Shown here piece after piece: positions 44,262 to 53,485 of a stretch of 64,000 bases of DNA (its first letter is position 1; the number at the start of each line of letters is the position of its first letter). The notes below the pieces were generated by a model that ran no database searches, was not told the DNA's origin, and saw nothing but the letters and a program-made list of their open reading frames with translations. This DNA comes from Algoriphagus sp. AGSA1 (GTDB lineage Bacteria; Bacteroidota; Bacteroidia; Cytophagales; Cyclobacteriaceae): contig NZ_JAJUWR010000021.1 in NCBI RefSeq assembly GCF_021390545.1, positions 53,794 to 117,793 on the forward strand, given 5' to 3'. A program made the translations under genes and the position numbers.

Positions 44262-45992
44262 TTAGGATTCCTGTAGCTTGTGAGAAAACTTCAGGATGAT
44301 GAATTCTGCCGGCCTTACAGCCGCCATTCCGATTTCTACGATGAGTCTGCCTTCCAGAATATCCAATGGAGTCATGGTCTTGCCCAGCCCCACATTGACA
44401 AAAAAGGCCTCTTCTGCTTTTGCCCCTGCCAGTGCCCCATCTCTCCAGAGATTGCTCAGGAAGTTTTCGATCATGGTTTTCACCCTTAGCCAAGTATTGG
44501 CATCGTTGGGTTCGAATACGACAAATTCAGTTGCTTTTTTAACAGATTCCTCTACAAAAATGTATAGTCTTCTCACTGGGATATACTTCCATTCATTGTC
44601 ATTTCCGGCTAGAGTTCTTGCGCCCCAAACCAAGTTTCCCTTTCCTTGGAAGAAGCGGATGGCGTTGATGGATTTTCCGGAAGTTGGATCCACATTGAGC
44701 AGTCCTTGATCTTCTGCATTGACTAGAATCATCGGTCTGCTTACCCCGCGAACATCCACGTTGGCAGGGGCTTTCCACACGCCTCTTTGGCGATCCACTC
44801 TGGCACAGATACCGGCCATGGAAGCACTTGGATAAAGTTCCATTTTTTTGGATTGAAGCTTGGCAATGATGGAGTTGTAAAGAGTTTTGTCTGGGGCTTG
44901 CCAAGAAAAAGTGCCAGAACCGGAAATTACGGCCCCTCCATTGCCATTCGTATCTGTGTAGGTCAAAGTAAGTAATCTTCCCTCCTCACCAGGTGCGGTG
45001 GCTGTAAGTGTGATCAGATTACCTGCCCTGGAAACTGAAAATTCCGGACTTCCATCTATGGCATCTTCCAAAGCATCTGCAGTTGTGATATCAGAGGTAG
45101 CTTTATTGAACTGATCGCCCTCCGTGTAGGTGCCTGAACCTATGTTAAAGACATCGTCATCCAGATTGTCGTAATTATTTATTCTAATTGTCGCAGTGGC
45201 AAACGCATCTCCGTTTCCCAAGGCATTCAAACTTTTGTTGTGAAATGGGCCAAGTCCCGCGCCTCCCCGATTATCTGTGATCGTAAGCTTGCTTTCGGAA
45301 TAGTATTTATAAAGTGAGGTTTTCAAAGAAGGATAATATGATGCTCCATACTTTAAATCACTTGTTCCTACCTCTGCTCTGAAGGTAGCACCGTCTTCTG
45401 CGACAGATTGTCCTGAAATATGAAGGGCATCCATCAGGGCAAATCGATCCTGCAGCCTTGCACATTGGGCAAGGAGCGTTTCATGGACTGTTTTTCTATC
45501 GATCGTACTTAAAATCACAGCCTCTGGCACGACCAAAAGCGTAGGCTCATCCTCTTCCTCCAAGGCATTGATTCCTGCTACCAAGGCTGTAGCCGCAATG
45601 GAAGTCGGGGCAGGATTTGGACCGGGAACCATATCTCCCACAGACACGATGTAGCAAGGGCCGCCACCGTTGTTGAAATACATATAGACCTGGTAAGTCA
45701 TCCGGTATGGCGAAAAATTAGTCGGGTCATTAACGGCTACCTGGGTATTCCCATCTGCATCCAGTGTCAAAGTGACTCCATAATCTTCCGGGTAGGATTC
45801 TCCAAAAATCTCCTTGTACTCAAGGTAGGAAGTAACACGCACCGGTTTATTGATGGGAAGTGTCTCTCCGTTTTTTGATCTCGATGCAGTATAGCCGACA
45901 AAGGCCGGGATCGCCGTGGCGACCGGAGCAATAGATGCTGGAAGGGTTGATATTTCCTGAACATAAACCCCAGGGGTTTTAAAGTCTGCCAT
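44262..45992 (-). CDS. eCIS sheath protein 1, with an extra surface domain
   Basis: The 576-residue sheath protein begins KTPGVYVQEISTLPASIAPV and ends with the same VRPAEFIILKFSHKLQES as the second sheath. Between about residues 240 and 360 it has extra sequence including FATATIRINNYDNLDDDVFN and VSRAGNLITLTATAPGEEGR. This resembles a small beta domain seen in phage tail proteins and should decorate the outside of the particle. It is about 80 residues longer than its paralogue. Confidence 0.95.
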   Translation of the reverse strand: MADFKTPGVYVQEISTLPASIAPVATAIPAFVGYTASRSKNGETLPINKPVRVTSYLEYKEIFGESYPEDYGVTLTLDADGNTQVAVNDPTNFSPYRMTYQVYMYFNNGGGPCYIVSVGDMVPGPNPAPTSIAATALVAGINALEEEDEPTLLVVPEAVILSTIDRKTVHETLLAQCARLQDRFALMDALHISGQSVAEDGATFRAEVGTSDLKYGASYYPSLKTSLYKYYSESKLTITDNRGGAGLGPFHNKSLNALGNGDAFATATIRINNYDNLDDDVFNIGSGTYTEGDQFNKATSDITTADALEDAIDGSPEFSVSRAGNLITLTATAPGEEGRLLTLTYTDTNGNGGAVISGSGTFSWQAPDKTLYNSIIAKLQSKKMELYPSASMAGICARVDRQRGVWKAPANVDVRGVSRPMILVNAEDQGLLNVDPTSGKSINAIRFFQGKGNLVWGARTLAGNDNEWKYIPVRRLYIFVEESVKKATEFVVFEPNDANTWLRVKTMIENFLSNLWRDGALAGAKAEEAFFVNVGLGKTMTPLDILEGRLIVEIGMAAVRPAEFIILKFSHKLQES

Positions 45993-46006
45993 TTTCGATT
46001 TATTTA

Positions 46007-47134
46007 CTAGATATATACATATATTTCTGTGTTGGTTTCACCCCCAAAATCCTTCGTAGGCGCTGAGCGGGAAGGGTTTGGAAGACTGGGTATCAATACC
46101 TGATTGCCAGGGGATTTGACCAGTTTTAGATTTAGCTTTGGGATTTCGAAATAGGGGATCTTCGATTGGGAGCGGAAAACCACCGTTTCTTTGCCGTTGA
46201 GCTTGATGTCGGCATTAGGGCTAGCTCCAATCTGGCTGAAATTGTAAGTGTCATAGGGAACAGACCCCTCATTTCCATCATCTTGTATGGACAGGTTATT
46301 GGTGACCAAATCAATTTTTTGGTTGCCATTCACTACATAATATGTCCAAAGACTTTCCTTGCTGGCAAACTCAAGCTGATAGTATTCCTTAGCCCCATAA
46401 AGATGAGCGGGAGCAGCTGCGTAGTGGAGTTCCATTAGCCCAATGCTTTTCCCGGAAAAGTCATCAGCCAAGAAGTAATTCTTCGTCCATAAATCAGTCG
46501 TATCCCCTTCATCTCTCAACGTAAAAGTGTAAATGCCCTCTTTCCGTCCTTGCAGGTCAAAAATGAAGCGGAAATTCCCTTGGGAATCAGGAAGGACTTC
46601 GGTCATATCCGGTAGCCATTTTCCAGTTTGGGATTTCCCCGGAGAAATAAATTCATTCTTCGCATTGCGGATTTTGATCCGGACTGATGTTGGGGTAGGA
46701 TTTAAGCGAAGATCCAGCGAAAATATCTTGAGCCTTGCTCCATCCAGTAATTGATAGGAAAGAACTTCGGGAGCTGAACCATCAGTAGAAGCTTGGGCAG
46801 GGGAGTTAAAGAAATATGGAACCTTCCCAGATCCAAAGGCCGTGCTTTCCGTATCTAAGTCTGTGATCTGGAAAAAGGAACCCGGGTTCTCTGATTCCAG
46901 ATAAAAGAAGAACGACAAAGGGACTTTCAGTGGACTGAGAGGAGTGCTTTCATCTTCCTCAGTCCGATAAAGCAATACGGCACCTCCAGGGATGGTTTTA
47001 AATAATATCCTGCCATTTTTCAGGAGATTTGCGGTCTCTTCACTTGGGCGCAGCTGTATCCCTTTGGCGATGCCATCTTGATAAAAATCATGGCGAAGCG
47101 CTACTTCGCCGAGGCGTGTGTAGATAATGCTCAT
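46007..47134 (-). CDS. eCIS-associated unknown, 375 aa
   Basis: This mostly beta-rich 375-residue protein has no signal peptide or membrane segment. It starts MSIIYTRLGEVALRHDFYQD and has segments PGGAVLLYRTEEDE, VPLSFFFYLESENPGSFFQI and EGIYTFTLRDEGDTTDLWT. It sits between the DUF4255 gene (ATGA overlap) and sheath 1, so it is part of the particle operon and perhaps acts at the cap end. The family name is not recognised. Confidence 0.65.
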   Translation of the reverse strand: MSIIYTRLGEVALRHDFYQDGIAKGIQLRPSEETANLLKNGRILFKTIPGGAVLLYRTEEDESTPLSPLKVPLSFFFYLESENPGSFFQITDLDTESTAFGSGKVPYFFNSPAQASTDGSAPEVLSYQLLDGARLKIFSLDLRLNPTPTSVRIKIRNAKNEFISPGKSQTGKWLPDMTEVLPDSQGNFRFIFDLQGRKEGIYTFTLRDEGDTTDLWTKNYFLADDFSGKSIGLMELHYAAAPAHLYGAKEYYQLEFASKESLWTYYVVNGNQKIDLVTNNLSIQDDGNEGSVPYDTYNFSQIGASPNADIKLNGKETVVFRSQSKIPYFEIPKLNLKLVKSPGNQVLIPSLPNPSRSAPTKDFGGETNTEIYVYI

Positions 47135-47739
47135 GATTTGTGAAGGGGATTAAGATGAATCTTTTCAATTGGATCACCGCTTTCGAGAAGTTGGTCTTCC
47201 TGAATACGGAGGGTTTTTACTTTGTACAGTACAGAGGGCAGATATTTTGCACCGACCACCGTCCAGAAGTTATAAAGTTGCTCGAAGGAATAACTATAGA
47301 GTTCTACTACTATTTTGGTAAGTTCAGGATCAGAACCTGATAAACCCGGGCTGTTTTCTTTGGTAAATACATTTTTGGACTGGAAAAAAGAGATGGCATA
47401 ACCCAGTTGCTTGAGACCTTCTACATAGTCGTCAGAGGAATCATTGATGTTTTTATTCTGAAAATTGGCAGTAATCAGTACATAGAGATTGAGTTGAATC
47501 TCCGGATTTCTTTTTTCGGTTTTTCCTACGGCATTGATATAGGTGCTGCGCTGCTCCTTAATAGTACGTTCCTCTTCAATGTTGATCAGGGATAGCCCTA
47601 GGCTTTTGTCTGGAATAATGATTCCTGTCTCATTTGTGACAGAGGACAGAACTACCCTGTCCCCAATAGGGTCGCCTACCTTTAGTTTGATAAAGGCATT
47701 GAGCTCTGCGGTTAAAAATTCCAGTGTGGAATGAATCAT
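47131..47739 (-). CDS. DUF4255 protein, Afp16-like tube/sheath terminator
   Basis: This 202-residue DUF4255 (Pvc16_N) protein opens MIHSTLEFLTAELNAFIKLK and has SLINIEEERTIKEQRS and LNLYVLITANFQNKN. In Afp the homologue Afp16 caps the distal end of the tube and sheath and sets where growth stops. Here it is the first gene of the eCIS operon. The 225 bases upstream, up to the 465-aa gene, are AT-rich and should carry the operon promoter, but no consensus element could be fixed. Confidence 0.9.
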   Translation of the reverse strand: MIHSTLEFLTAELNAFIKLKVGDPIGDRVVLSSVTNETGIIIPDKSLGLSLINIEEERTIKEQRSTYINAVGKTEKRNPEIQLNLYVLITANFQNKNINDSSDDYVEGLKQLGYAISFFQSKNVFTKENSPGLSGSDPELTKIVVELYSYSFEQLYNFWTVVGAKYLPSVLYKVKTLRIQEDQLLESGDPIEKIHLNPLHKS

Positions 47740-47964
47740 ATCTGAATAAAAAATGGTTAAAAATATTCAATTGAAAACCTGGATGAAGGTATTCATCTAA
47801 CCAATAAAAAGACAGGAAACATTACCATGTTTTTATGCGATAATTAAGAATTAAAAAAATATAATCAGCTGGAAATCATTTGGATGTGTGGTATAAATTA
47901 ACATCAGTTGACATGGTGATTCTTAAAAAGCAAGAATTTTAGGTGTGAAGGCGTGTCTTTCACG

Positions 47965-49362
47965 TTAGACGGACTCGATTATACCATATAGTCTTGCTGC
48001 CAGTTTGCCTTTGATCCATGTGTCATAGCGTATTAGTTCGAAGGAGGCCGGATCCCATTCTACCCCTTTGGTTTCATTTTGTAATTCGTGCAAGGCAGGG
48101 TGCTGATGAATCTGATTGTGATCGGGATTGTAAAGTGACTTTTGAAGCTTCGTGAAAAGGCAAAAGGAGCTTTGAATCCTTTTATTTACAACAAATGTGG
48201 TTCTTGCTATTAATTTCCGGAAGTTTTCGATTTTATATTCGAGCCAGTCTGTATCGTTTAGATCAAAAAGTATCATTATTTCCAACATTTTTGAACCCAA
48301 ATAATAGTCGGGCAAACACTTTAGCGTGTTCTGGTTCTGATGGATTTGCTTGAGTGCATTTTTAAAATCCATAAGCTTGTAATTAAGGTGCATGTCTAAA
48401 TACATCCATTTCGACATTTGTGAGGTGTCCAGTTGAATCAGCTCATTGTGGAGAACATGACGGGCATCTTCAATTTTGTCAAGATGAAATAATGCGTACC
48501 AGTGAGTCAAGGTAAAATTGAGTTTGTTCTCTTTAGAGAAGTGGGTAGTCTGCATCACTTCGACGGATTCCTCCAGCACTTTGTCATATTCGCGTTTGGC
48601 AAGAAATACTGACATTTTTAATAGCTTAAGACCCTCTTTGCAATATAATTGCAGCCCTGGTTTCCATTCTGAATTTGCTTGGTCAATTATGGATAAGGCA
48701 TGATCATATTCTCTTTGTTGAATGGCATTTCGGATGATGTTTAATTTGTTCCAAGACTCCAAACTATGATTCAATTTCTTAATCATTGATTTTAGATACT
48801 TGTTTTTGGACGCTTTAGGGCTTTTCTTGGAGCAAGGGTTTTGTTTGATCAACAACTGCAGATGACCGTTGATGGCAAGCTCCAACTCAGGCAGATCGTT
48901 GGTATTGAGGACTTCAACTATCCCAAATCGTACTGCTGTGGTATAAATTGTCCATATCAAATCATGAAAATTGTACTTGATTGCCATTTTTAATACTTTT
49001 TCAAGCATTTTAGCCCCCTCGCCACGTACACCTCTGACCAGAATGTGTTGGCTTTTGAGAAGCAATTCCGAACACGAGAGGTAAAGCTGGTATGTCTTAT
49101 CCACACAGGGGGGTTTTAGCAAGAGAAGAAGTTCTTTCAATTCATCTTTCACTCTTTTTTTGAGCTGGAAATAAGCGGCGGCATCTTGCTTTTTATAAAT
49201 TTTCTGGGCGTATTCTGAATCTGATAGGTCAGGTTGGTGTACAAAAAGCTTCAGGAGCATCAGTTTTTTCGAACTGGGAGCATTTTTGATCTTCGCAAAC
49301 TCTATAAGTTGGATTCTTTCGGGAAAAGAGCATGTGTCCAGCAACTTGCGAATAGATTCCAT
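47965..49362 (-). CDS. Helical-repeat hypothetical protein upstream of the eCIS
   Basis: This 465-residue, almost entirely helical protein is rich in Leu and Lys and probably folds as a TPR/SEL1-like solenoid (YFQLKKRVKDELKELLLLLK, YDHALSIIDQANSEWKPGLQ, YKLMDFKNALKQIHQNQNTL). There is no signal peptide. The family is not recognised. It lies on the same strand 225 bases before the first eCIS gene, so it may be part of the same regulatory region or an independent gene. A role as eCIS regulator is only a possibility. Confidence 0.7.
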   Translation of the reverse strand: MESIRKLLDTCSFPERIQLIEFAKIKNAPSSKKLMLLKLFVHQPDLSDSEYAQKIYKKQDAAAYFQLKKRVKDELKELLLLLKPPCVDKTYQLYLSCSELLLKSQHILVRGVRGEGAKMLEKVLKMAIKYNFHDLIWTIYTTAVRFGIVEVLNTNDLPELELAINGHLQLLIKQNPCSKKSPKASKNKYLKSMIKKLNHSLESWNKLNIIRNAIQQREYDHALSIIDQANSEWKPGLQLYCKEGLKLLKMSVFLAKREYDKVLEESVEVMQTTHFSKENKLNFTLTHWYALFHLDKIEDARHVLHNELIQLDTSQMSKWMYLDMHLNYKLMDFKNALKQIHQNQNTLKCLPDYYLGSKMLEIMILFDLNDTDWLEYKIENFRKLIARTTFVVNKRIQSSFCLFTKLQKSLYNPDHNQIHQHPALHELQNETKGVEWDPASFELIRYDTWIKGKLAARLYGIIESV

Positions 49363-49490
49363 TGGGAAAAAGTGATCAAATAGTGAAAAAGCTGATTTTG
49401 AACTTTAAAATACATCTTATTTGTCTGACAATCAAATAAATAAAATATAAGTTAGCCTAATGTCCACTTACTTGAAAGTACTGGCTTTCT

Positions 49491-50873
49491 CTACTTTTTC
49501 ACAATAAAGATACCTGCTGAGGTTTTGCTATATTGATGCTCCAAAGCGGGAAATTGCTTGAGCAATTCTTCAAAATCCCCATTTGGATCAAGGACTGTTG
49601 ATGGCATTTGTTTTTGGAGCATTTGGAAGAGGCGCGCTTTCTCTCTCAGGTCCCTATCCTGAGCCAGATATATCTTACTCAATCGATAATTTAGAAAAGG
49701 GCCGCCTAATCTAGCATTTTGATAAGGGGCCACGTCATCGCCCAGTATCATAATATCTCCGGAATAGCCCATGTTGTCCTTTTGCACAAAATAATCAGAG
49801 TCTGTGATTTTATCCTGCCAGTACAGGATGCTGGTAGCAGGAAGACCCAGTACCAAGAGGTAAAAGGCGATTTTGGCCAGCATTTCCTTTTTTATGTTCA
49901 GAAAAAACTGGGTGATCAGGTAAGTCAGGCCCGGGATAAGAATGACAAGCTGGAAGGAAGCCTGTTTTTTAATGATGAAATATTGTGCTACTGAAAACAA
50001 CATCCAAATAATGACCAGTTGGCGTTGTTTCTGCTGATTGATAGTGGCAGCTCGAAGCACAGTAGCCATAAAATACCCTAAGCCTGCAAGCAATAGCGGA
50101 AAAATACCAAGTATGAACCAATCCAAAAGTGATTGGTAGTGATACTTTTCTGAAAGAAAGGTGAGTGGCCATATCTGTATGGCTTCCTCCAGCCCACCAT
50201 TCCAAAAGTAGAATACTGAAATCAAGAGCAGGGGTAGGAAGTATCCCACTAATGAGAGCATCAATTGTCTGAACGAGAAACCACTGATAGCTATCCCCGT
50301 AAAAACCATGTAAGGCAAAAAGAGCATATAATTTGGGTGAAATCCGGTCGCCAACCCAGCATAGATTCCTATCAGTAAGGTGGATTCGCTGGTGTCTTTC
50401 TGTAAAACCGTCTGTGAAAAAAGCTGGCCTAACGCTAAAATCAAAAATGTGCTTCCCATTAAGGCAGGGCTCAAACTCAATAAGTCAAAGGAGAAATGGA
50501 ACAGTGCGGCCATTATGATTGCCGGAAGGTAGGTATTGACATCAAATGCTTTAAACTTGATCAGCATGGAGTTCCAGTAAAGTATCTGGTAGGATATCAA
50601 GAGTCTCCCAATTACCTCATAGGCGAGCATGTTCCTGCCAAATAGATAATCCACAAAGGTGAAAAAACCAGCCGACAGGGGGCCAATATCGTCTATGACA
50701 TCCTGGTAAAGGTAATACCCTTCACCTAAGCGATCACCGAGCAGCATCCACATCAATTGTGGGGCTGTAGTGGGAAATGGGTTGAAGATCAAATAGACGA
50801 ATGTCAGCAAGAGAAGGTATATTCCGATGCCGATTAGTCTGAAAGGGTCGTTTAATTTAAAAAAGCTAAACAA
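49491..50873 (-). CDS. Polytopic inner-membrane protein
   Basis: The protein has about 460 residues and at least ten hydrophobic segments. A conserved-looking motif, LGDRLGEGYYLYQDVIDDIG, follows the second segment, and it ends in a soluble tail (FEELLKQFPALEHQY). The layout resembles membrane glycosyltransferase-like (GT-C) folds, but the family is not certain. The frame is open to 51002, overlapping rbfA; a TTG at 50873 (LFSFFKLNDPFRLIG) is the likelier start. It is divergent from rbfA. Confidence 0.7.
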   Translation of the reverse strand: MFSFFKLNDPFRLIGIGIYLLLLTFVYLIFNPFPTTAPQLMWMLLGDRLGEGYYLYQDVIDDIGPLSAGFFTFVDYLFGRNMLAYEVIGRLLISYQILYWNSMLIKFKAFDVNTYLPAIIMAALFHFSFDLLSLSPALMGSTFLILALGQLFSQTVLQKDTSESTLLIGIYAGLATGFHPNYMLFLPYMVFTGIAISGFSFRQLMLSLVGYFLPLLLISVFYFWNGGLEEAIQIWPLTFLSEKYHYQSLLDWFILGIFPLLLAGLGYFMATVLRAATINQQKQRQLVIIWMLFSVAQYFIIKKQASFQLVILIPGLTYLITQFFLNIKKEMLAKIAFYLLVLGLPATSILYWQDKITDSDYFVQKDNMGYSGDIMILGDDVAPYQNARLGGPFLNYRLSKIYLAQDRDLREKARLFQMLQKQMPSTVLDPNGDFEELLKQFPALEHQYSKTSAGIFIVKK

Positions 50874-50964
50874 GGTGAGGATGGAGAAGGTTGTTTGGTA
50901 GGTTTTGTACGAAATTAAAGCTTGCCCAACTATTTCGCTAAATTTGTACCACAAATACTTTAAG

Positions 50965-51348
50965 ATGGAAAGTAAAAGACAACAAAAATACGCAAAACTC
51001 ATCCAAAAAGAGCTTGGCGATATCTTTCAAAAGGAGTCCAGGCATTTGGTCGGCCGCGCCATGGTGACAATCACCAGGGTGATGATGAGCCCGGATTTGG
51101 GTTTGGCTAAAGTTTACCTTAGTTTTTTGCTCGCTGATGCTGAAGCTACATTCAAGCTAATCAATGACCACAAGAAGGAAATCAGACATCAATTGGCTAA
51201 GCGTATAGGTAAATCAGTACGTGTCATCCCTGAAATCGCTTTTTTTCCGGATGACTCAGCCGCCTATGCACAACACATGGATCAAGTGATTTCCAAACTG
51301 GATATCCCACCTGCGCCTAGTGAAGAAGACCAAGAAGAAGAGGATTAA
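50965..51348 (+). CDS. rbfA: Ribosome-binding factor A
   Basis: RbfA binds the 30S subunit and helps mature the 5' end of 16S rRNA. The 127-residue protein begins MESKRQQKYAKLIQKELGDI and contains AMVTITRVMMSPDLGLAKVY, a hallmark KH-like stretch, and ends in an acidic tail. The ATG at 50965 is preferred over a longer frame from 50905. The lipoprotein-permease gene follows 11 bases later, so the two probably share a transcript. Confidence 0.92.
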   Translation: MESKRQQKYAKLIQKELGDIFQKESRHLVGRAMVTITRVMMSPDLGLAKVYLSFLLADAEATFKLINDHKKEIRHQLAKRIGKSVRVIPEIAFFPDDSAAYAQHMDQVISKLDIPPAPSEEDQEEED

Positions 51349-51359
51349 TCAGAACATCG

Positions 51360-52586
51360 TTGAATCTTAGTTTTTTCATAGCCGCCAGGTATTTCCGCAG
51401 TAAGAAAAAGCGGAATTTCATAGCTATTCTGTCCAGGATCTCCATGATAGGAGTTGCTGTGGGCACAATGGCCTTGGTGATTGTGATGTCCGTATTTAAC
51501 GGCCTGGAGGATTTGATCCGGGAGATTTTTGCGAGCTTCGACGCAGAACTGAAAATCGAAGCTACAGTGGGCAAAAGTTTTCTGACCAACGAGGAATGGC
51601 TGGATAGTATCAGAAGCATTGAAGGGGTGGCAATTCTCACTGAAGTGATAGAGGATAATGCCTTGCTGGAGTATAACGGCAATCAGATGGTTGGAAGAAT
51701 TAAGGGTGTATCTGAAAACTTTCTTGAACAGGAAAGGTTTGCTAAGGGGTATTTCTGGGGAGATACTACACTAGGGACAACGCTCAATCCAGCGGCAATC
51801 CTGGGAAGAGGGGTGGGGTTCTTTCTATCTGTAAACCTGGACAATGTCAACGTTCCACTGAAAATCTATTATCCTAAGGCTCCAAGAAGTGCCGCTTCCA
51901 TAGACCCTTCACAGTTTTATGAGTCGGCTGTATTGAAACCTGTAGCATATTTTAGCGTAGATAGGCAGTTTGACGATGAGTATGTGATCGCCCCATTGTA
52001 CTTTGTCCAGGATCTGCTGAAATATGGAGATAAGAGAACAGCTCTTGAGGTAAAGGTGGCGAAGGGATTTGCCATCACCGAGGTGCAGAAAAGACTCAGG
52101 GCACACTTAGGATCCGGGTTTCTGGTCAAAAATGCTGATGAACAACACGCCGGACTACTCCGTACCGTGCAGATGGAGAAATTGTTCGTTTTTCTCACGT
52201 TGACGTTTATTTTGGCCATTGCATCCTTTAATATTTTCTTTTCACTAAGTATGCTGGCCATAGAGAAAAAGAAGGATATAGCGGTTTTGAAGGCTATGGG
52301 AGCGACAGATAAATTAATCAGGCACATATTTTTAAAACAGGGTGCCCTGATCGCCATTAGCGGTGCCCTGATCGGGCTGGTACTAGGTTATATGATCTGT
52401 TGGATACAGCAGACCTTTGGCTTGGTTTCGCTGGGAATCTCCTCTGCCGTGGTTGATGCTTATCCGGTCAAGATGATCTGGAAGGATTTTGTATGGATAA
52501 GTGTAGCTATGATAGGGATTACGTTTCTCGCTTCATCAAGACCGGCCTGGATAGCCTCTCAAGTCGATCCGGTGAAGGAAGTGTAA
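51360..52586 (+). CDS. FtsX-like ABC permease, LolC/LolE type
   Basis: The 408-residue protein has one N-terminal membrane segment (IAILSRISMIGVAVGTMALV), a periplasmic MacB-like domain of about 230 residues, and three C-terminal segments forming an FtsX domain (IEKKKDIAVLKAMGATDKLI). This layout is shared by LolC/LolE permeases that move lipoproteins to the outer membrane. The frame uses TTG at 51360; no ATG lies at a better place. It lies 11 bases after rbfA. The partner ATPase is not nearby. Confidence 0.88.
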   Translation: MNLSFFIAARYFRSKKKRNFIAILSRISMIGVAVGTMALVIVMSVFNGLEDLIREIFASFDAELKIEATVGKSFLTNEEWLDSIRSIEGVAILTEVIEDNALLEYNGNQMVGRIKGVSENFLEQERFAKGYFWGDTTLGTTLNPAAILGRGVGFFLSVNLDNVNVPLKIYYPKAPRSAASIDPSQFYESAVLKPVAYFSVDRQFDDEYVIAPLYFVQDLLKYGDKRTALEVKVAKGFAITEVQKRLRAHLGSGFLVKNADEQHAGLLRTVQMEKLFVFLTLTFILAIASFNIFFSLSMLAIEKKKDIAVLKAMGATDKLIRHIFLKQGALIAISGALIGLVLGYMICWIQQTFGLVSLGISSAVVDAYPVKMIWKDFVWISVAMIGITFLASSRPAWIASQVDPVKEV

Positions 52587-52873
52587 GCCGGTAATTTTTG
52601 CGTTCGTGATTTATTCAGAAAGCACTCTGGTAGGAATGAACACTACATGTGTTTCTCCTGAAAGCCCAGCCCAGATGAAATATCCGCATGACAAATAATC
52701 ATCATAAAAAATCTTGGCGAATATTTGTCGTAATTTCCTGAAAATCAATTAATAATGACCGTTTTGTTGCATTGTTTATGATCAAGTGAAATATTATCCT
52801 CTTGCAATTGAGCCCCGAGGCATGTTTATTGGTGTCTGAAGTTGTTCACCCTAATTTGTAAATATATTCCCCA

Positions 52874-53473
52874 ATGAAGAGAGTATTGCTGCTGTTCCAG
52901 ATTTTGATCGTTGTTTTTACTAGCTCAAATGTAACTTTGGCACAGGAAGCCACCCAAGATAAAGGTTCCCTGAAGTCGGGTACCATAGATAGTCAGTTTG
53001 ATTATATCTATAGTGTATCAAATAATTTTCAAGAGTACAAGGTGGTCAAGCGCACCAACTTGGATCAGTTGAAATCTAATATCTTGGATTCTATGCGTAC
53101 GATGAGGGCAGAAGTAGGAGATCTGAAGACGCTGATTGTGAGTGAAAAAGATTCTATTGTAAACCTGAACTCTATGCTGGAAACCGCAGAAGCAGAGAAG
53201 CTAAATGCCATAGCGGAGAAAGATAATTTCTCTTTTTTAGGAATGGGGATTCATAAGGCTGTTTATTCTTCCATGATGTGGACTTTGGTTGCCGTATTGG
53301 CCGGGGCTCTTGCAATTTTCTCCTTCCAATATTTCAGTAGTTTCAAGAAAATCAAGAAAGCGCAGAGGGATTTGGCCGAAATCCAGGAGGAGTTTGACAA
53401 TCACCGCAAGAATATGCTGGACAGGGAGCGCAAACTCAAGCGGGAGCTGGTTGATGCGCAACTGGGCAGATAG
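52874..53473 (+). CDS. Signal peptide, coiled coil and membrane anchor protein
   Basis: This 199-residue protein has a signal peptide (MKRVLLLFQILIVVFTSSNV, cleavage near LAQE) and an extracytoplasmic coiled coil (about residues 55-115). One membrane segment follows (SSMMWTLVAVLAGALAIFSF), then a basic coiled-coil tail (HRKNMLDRERKLKRELVDAQ). The layout and the QEYKVVKRTNLDQLK motif match a Bacteroidota family often mislabelled tRNA (guanine-N1)-methyltransferase; nothing here looks like a methyltransferase. The function is unknown. It converges with the following gene. Confidence 0.75.
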   Translation: MKRVLLLFQILIVVFTSSNVTLAQEATQDKGSLKSGTIDSQFDYIYSVSNNFQEYKVVKRTNLDQLKSNILDSMRTMRAEVGDLKTLIVSEKDSIVNLNSMLETAEAEKLNAIAEKDNFSFLGMGIHKAVYSSMMWTLVAVLAGALAIFSFQYFSSFKKIKKAQRDLAEIQEEFDNHRKNMLDRERKLKRELVDAQLGR

Positions 53474-53485
53474 GGGGTTATGTCC

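Noticed and set aside
19586..47739. Reading the contractile locus as a prophage tail or a T6SS
   Set aside because: No capsid, terminase, portal, lysis or TssJ/L/M-type genes; DUF4255, DUF4157, tape-measure and AAA+ set point to an eCIS.
52874..53473. tRNA (guanine-N1)-methyltransferase annotation carried by relatives of this protein
   Set aside because: Signal peptide, coiled coils and a membrane segment are seen; no SAM-binding motif.
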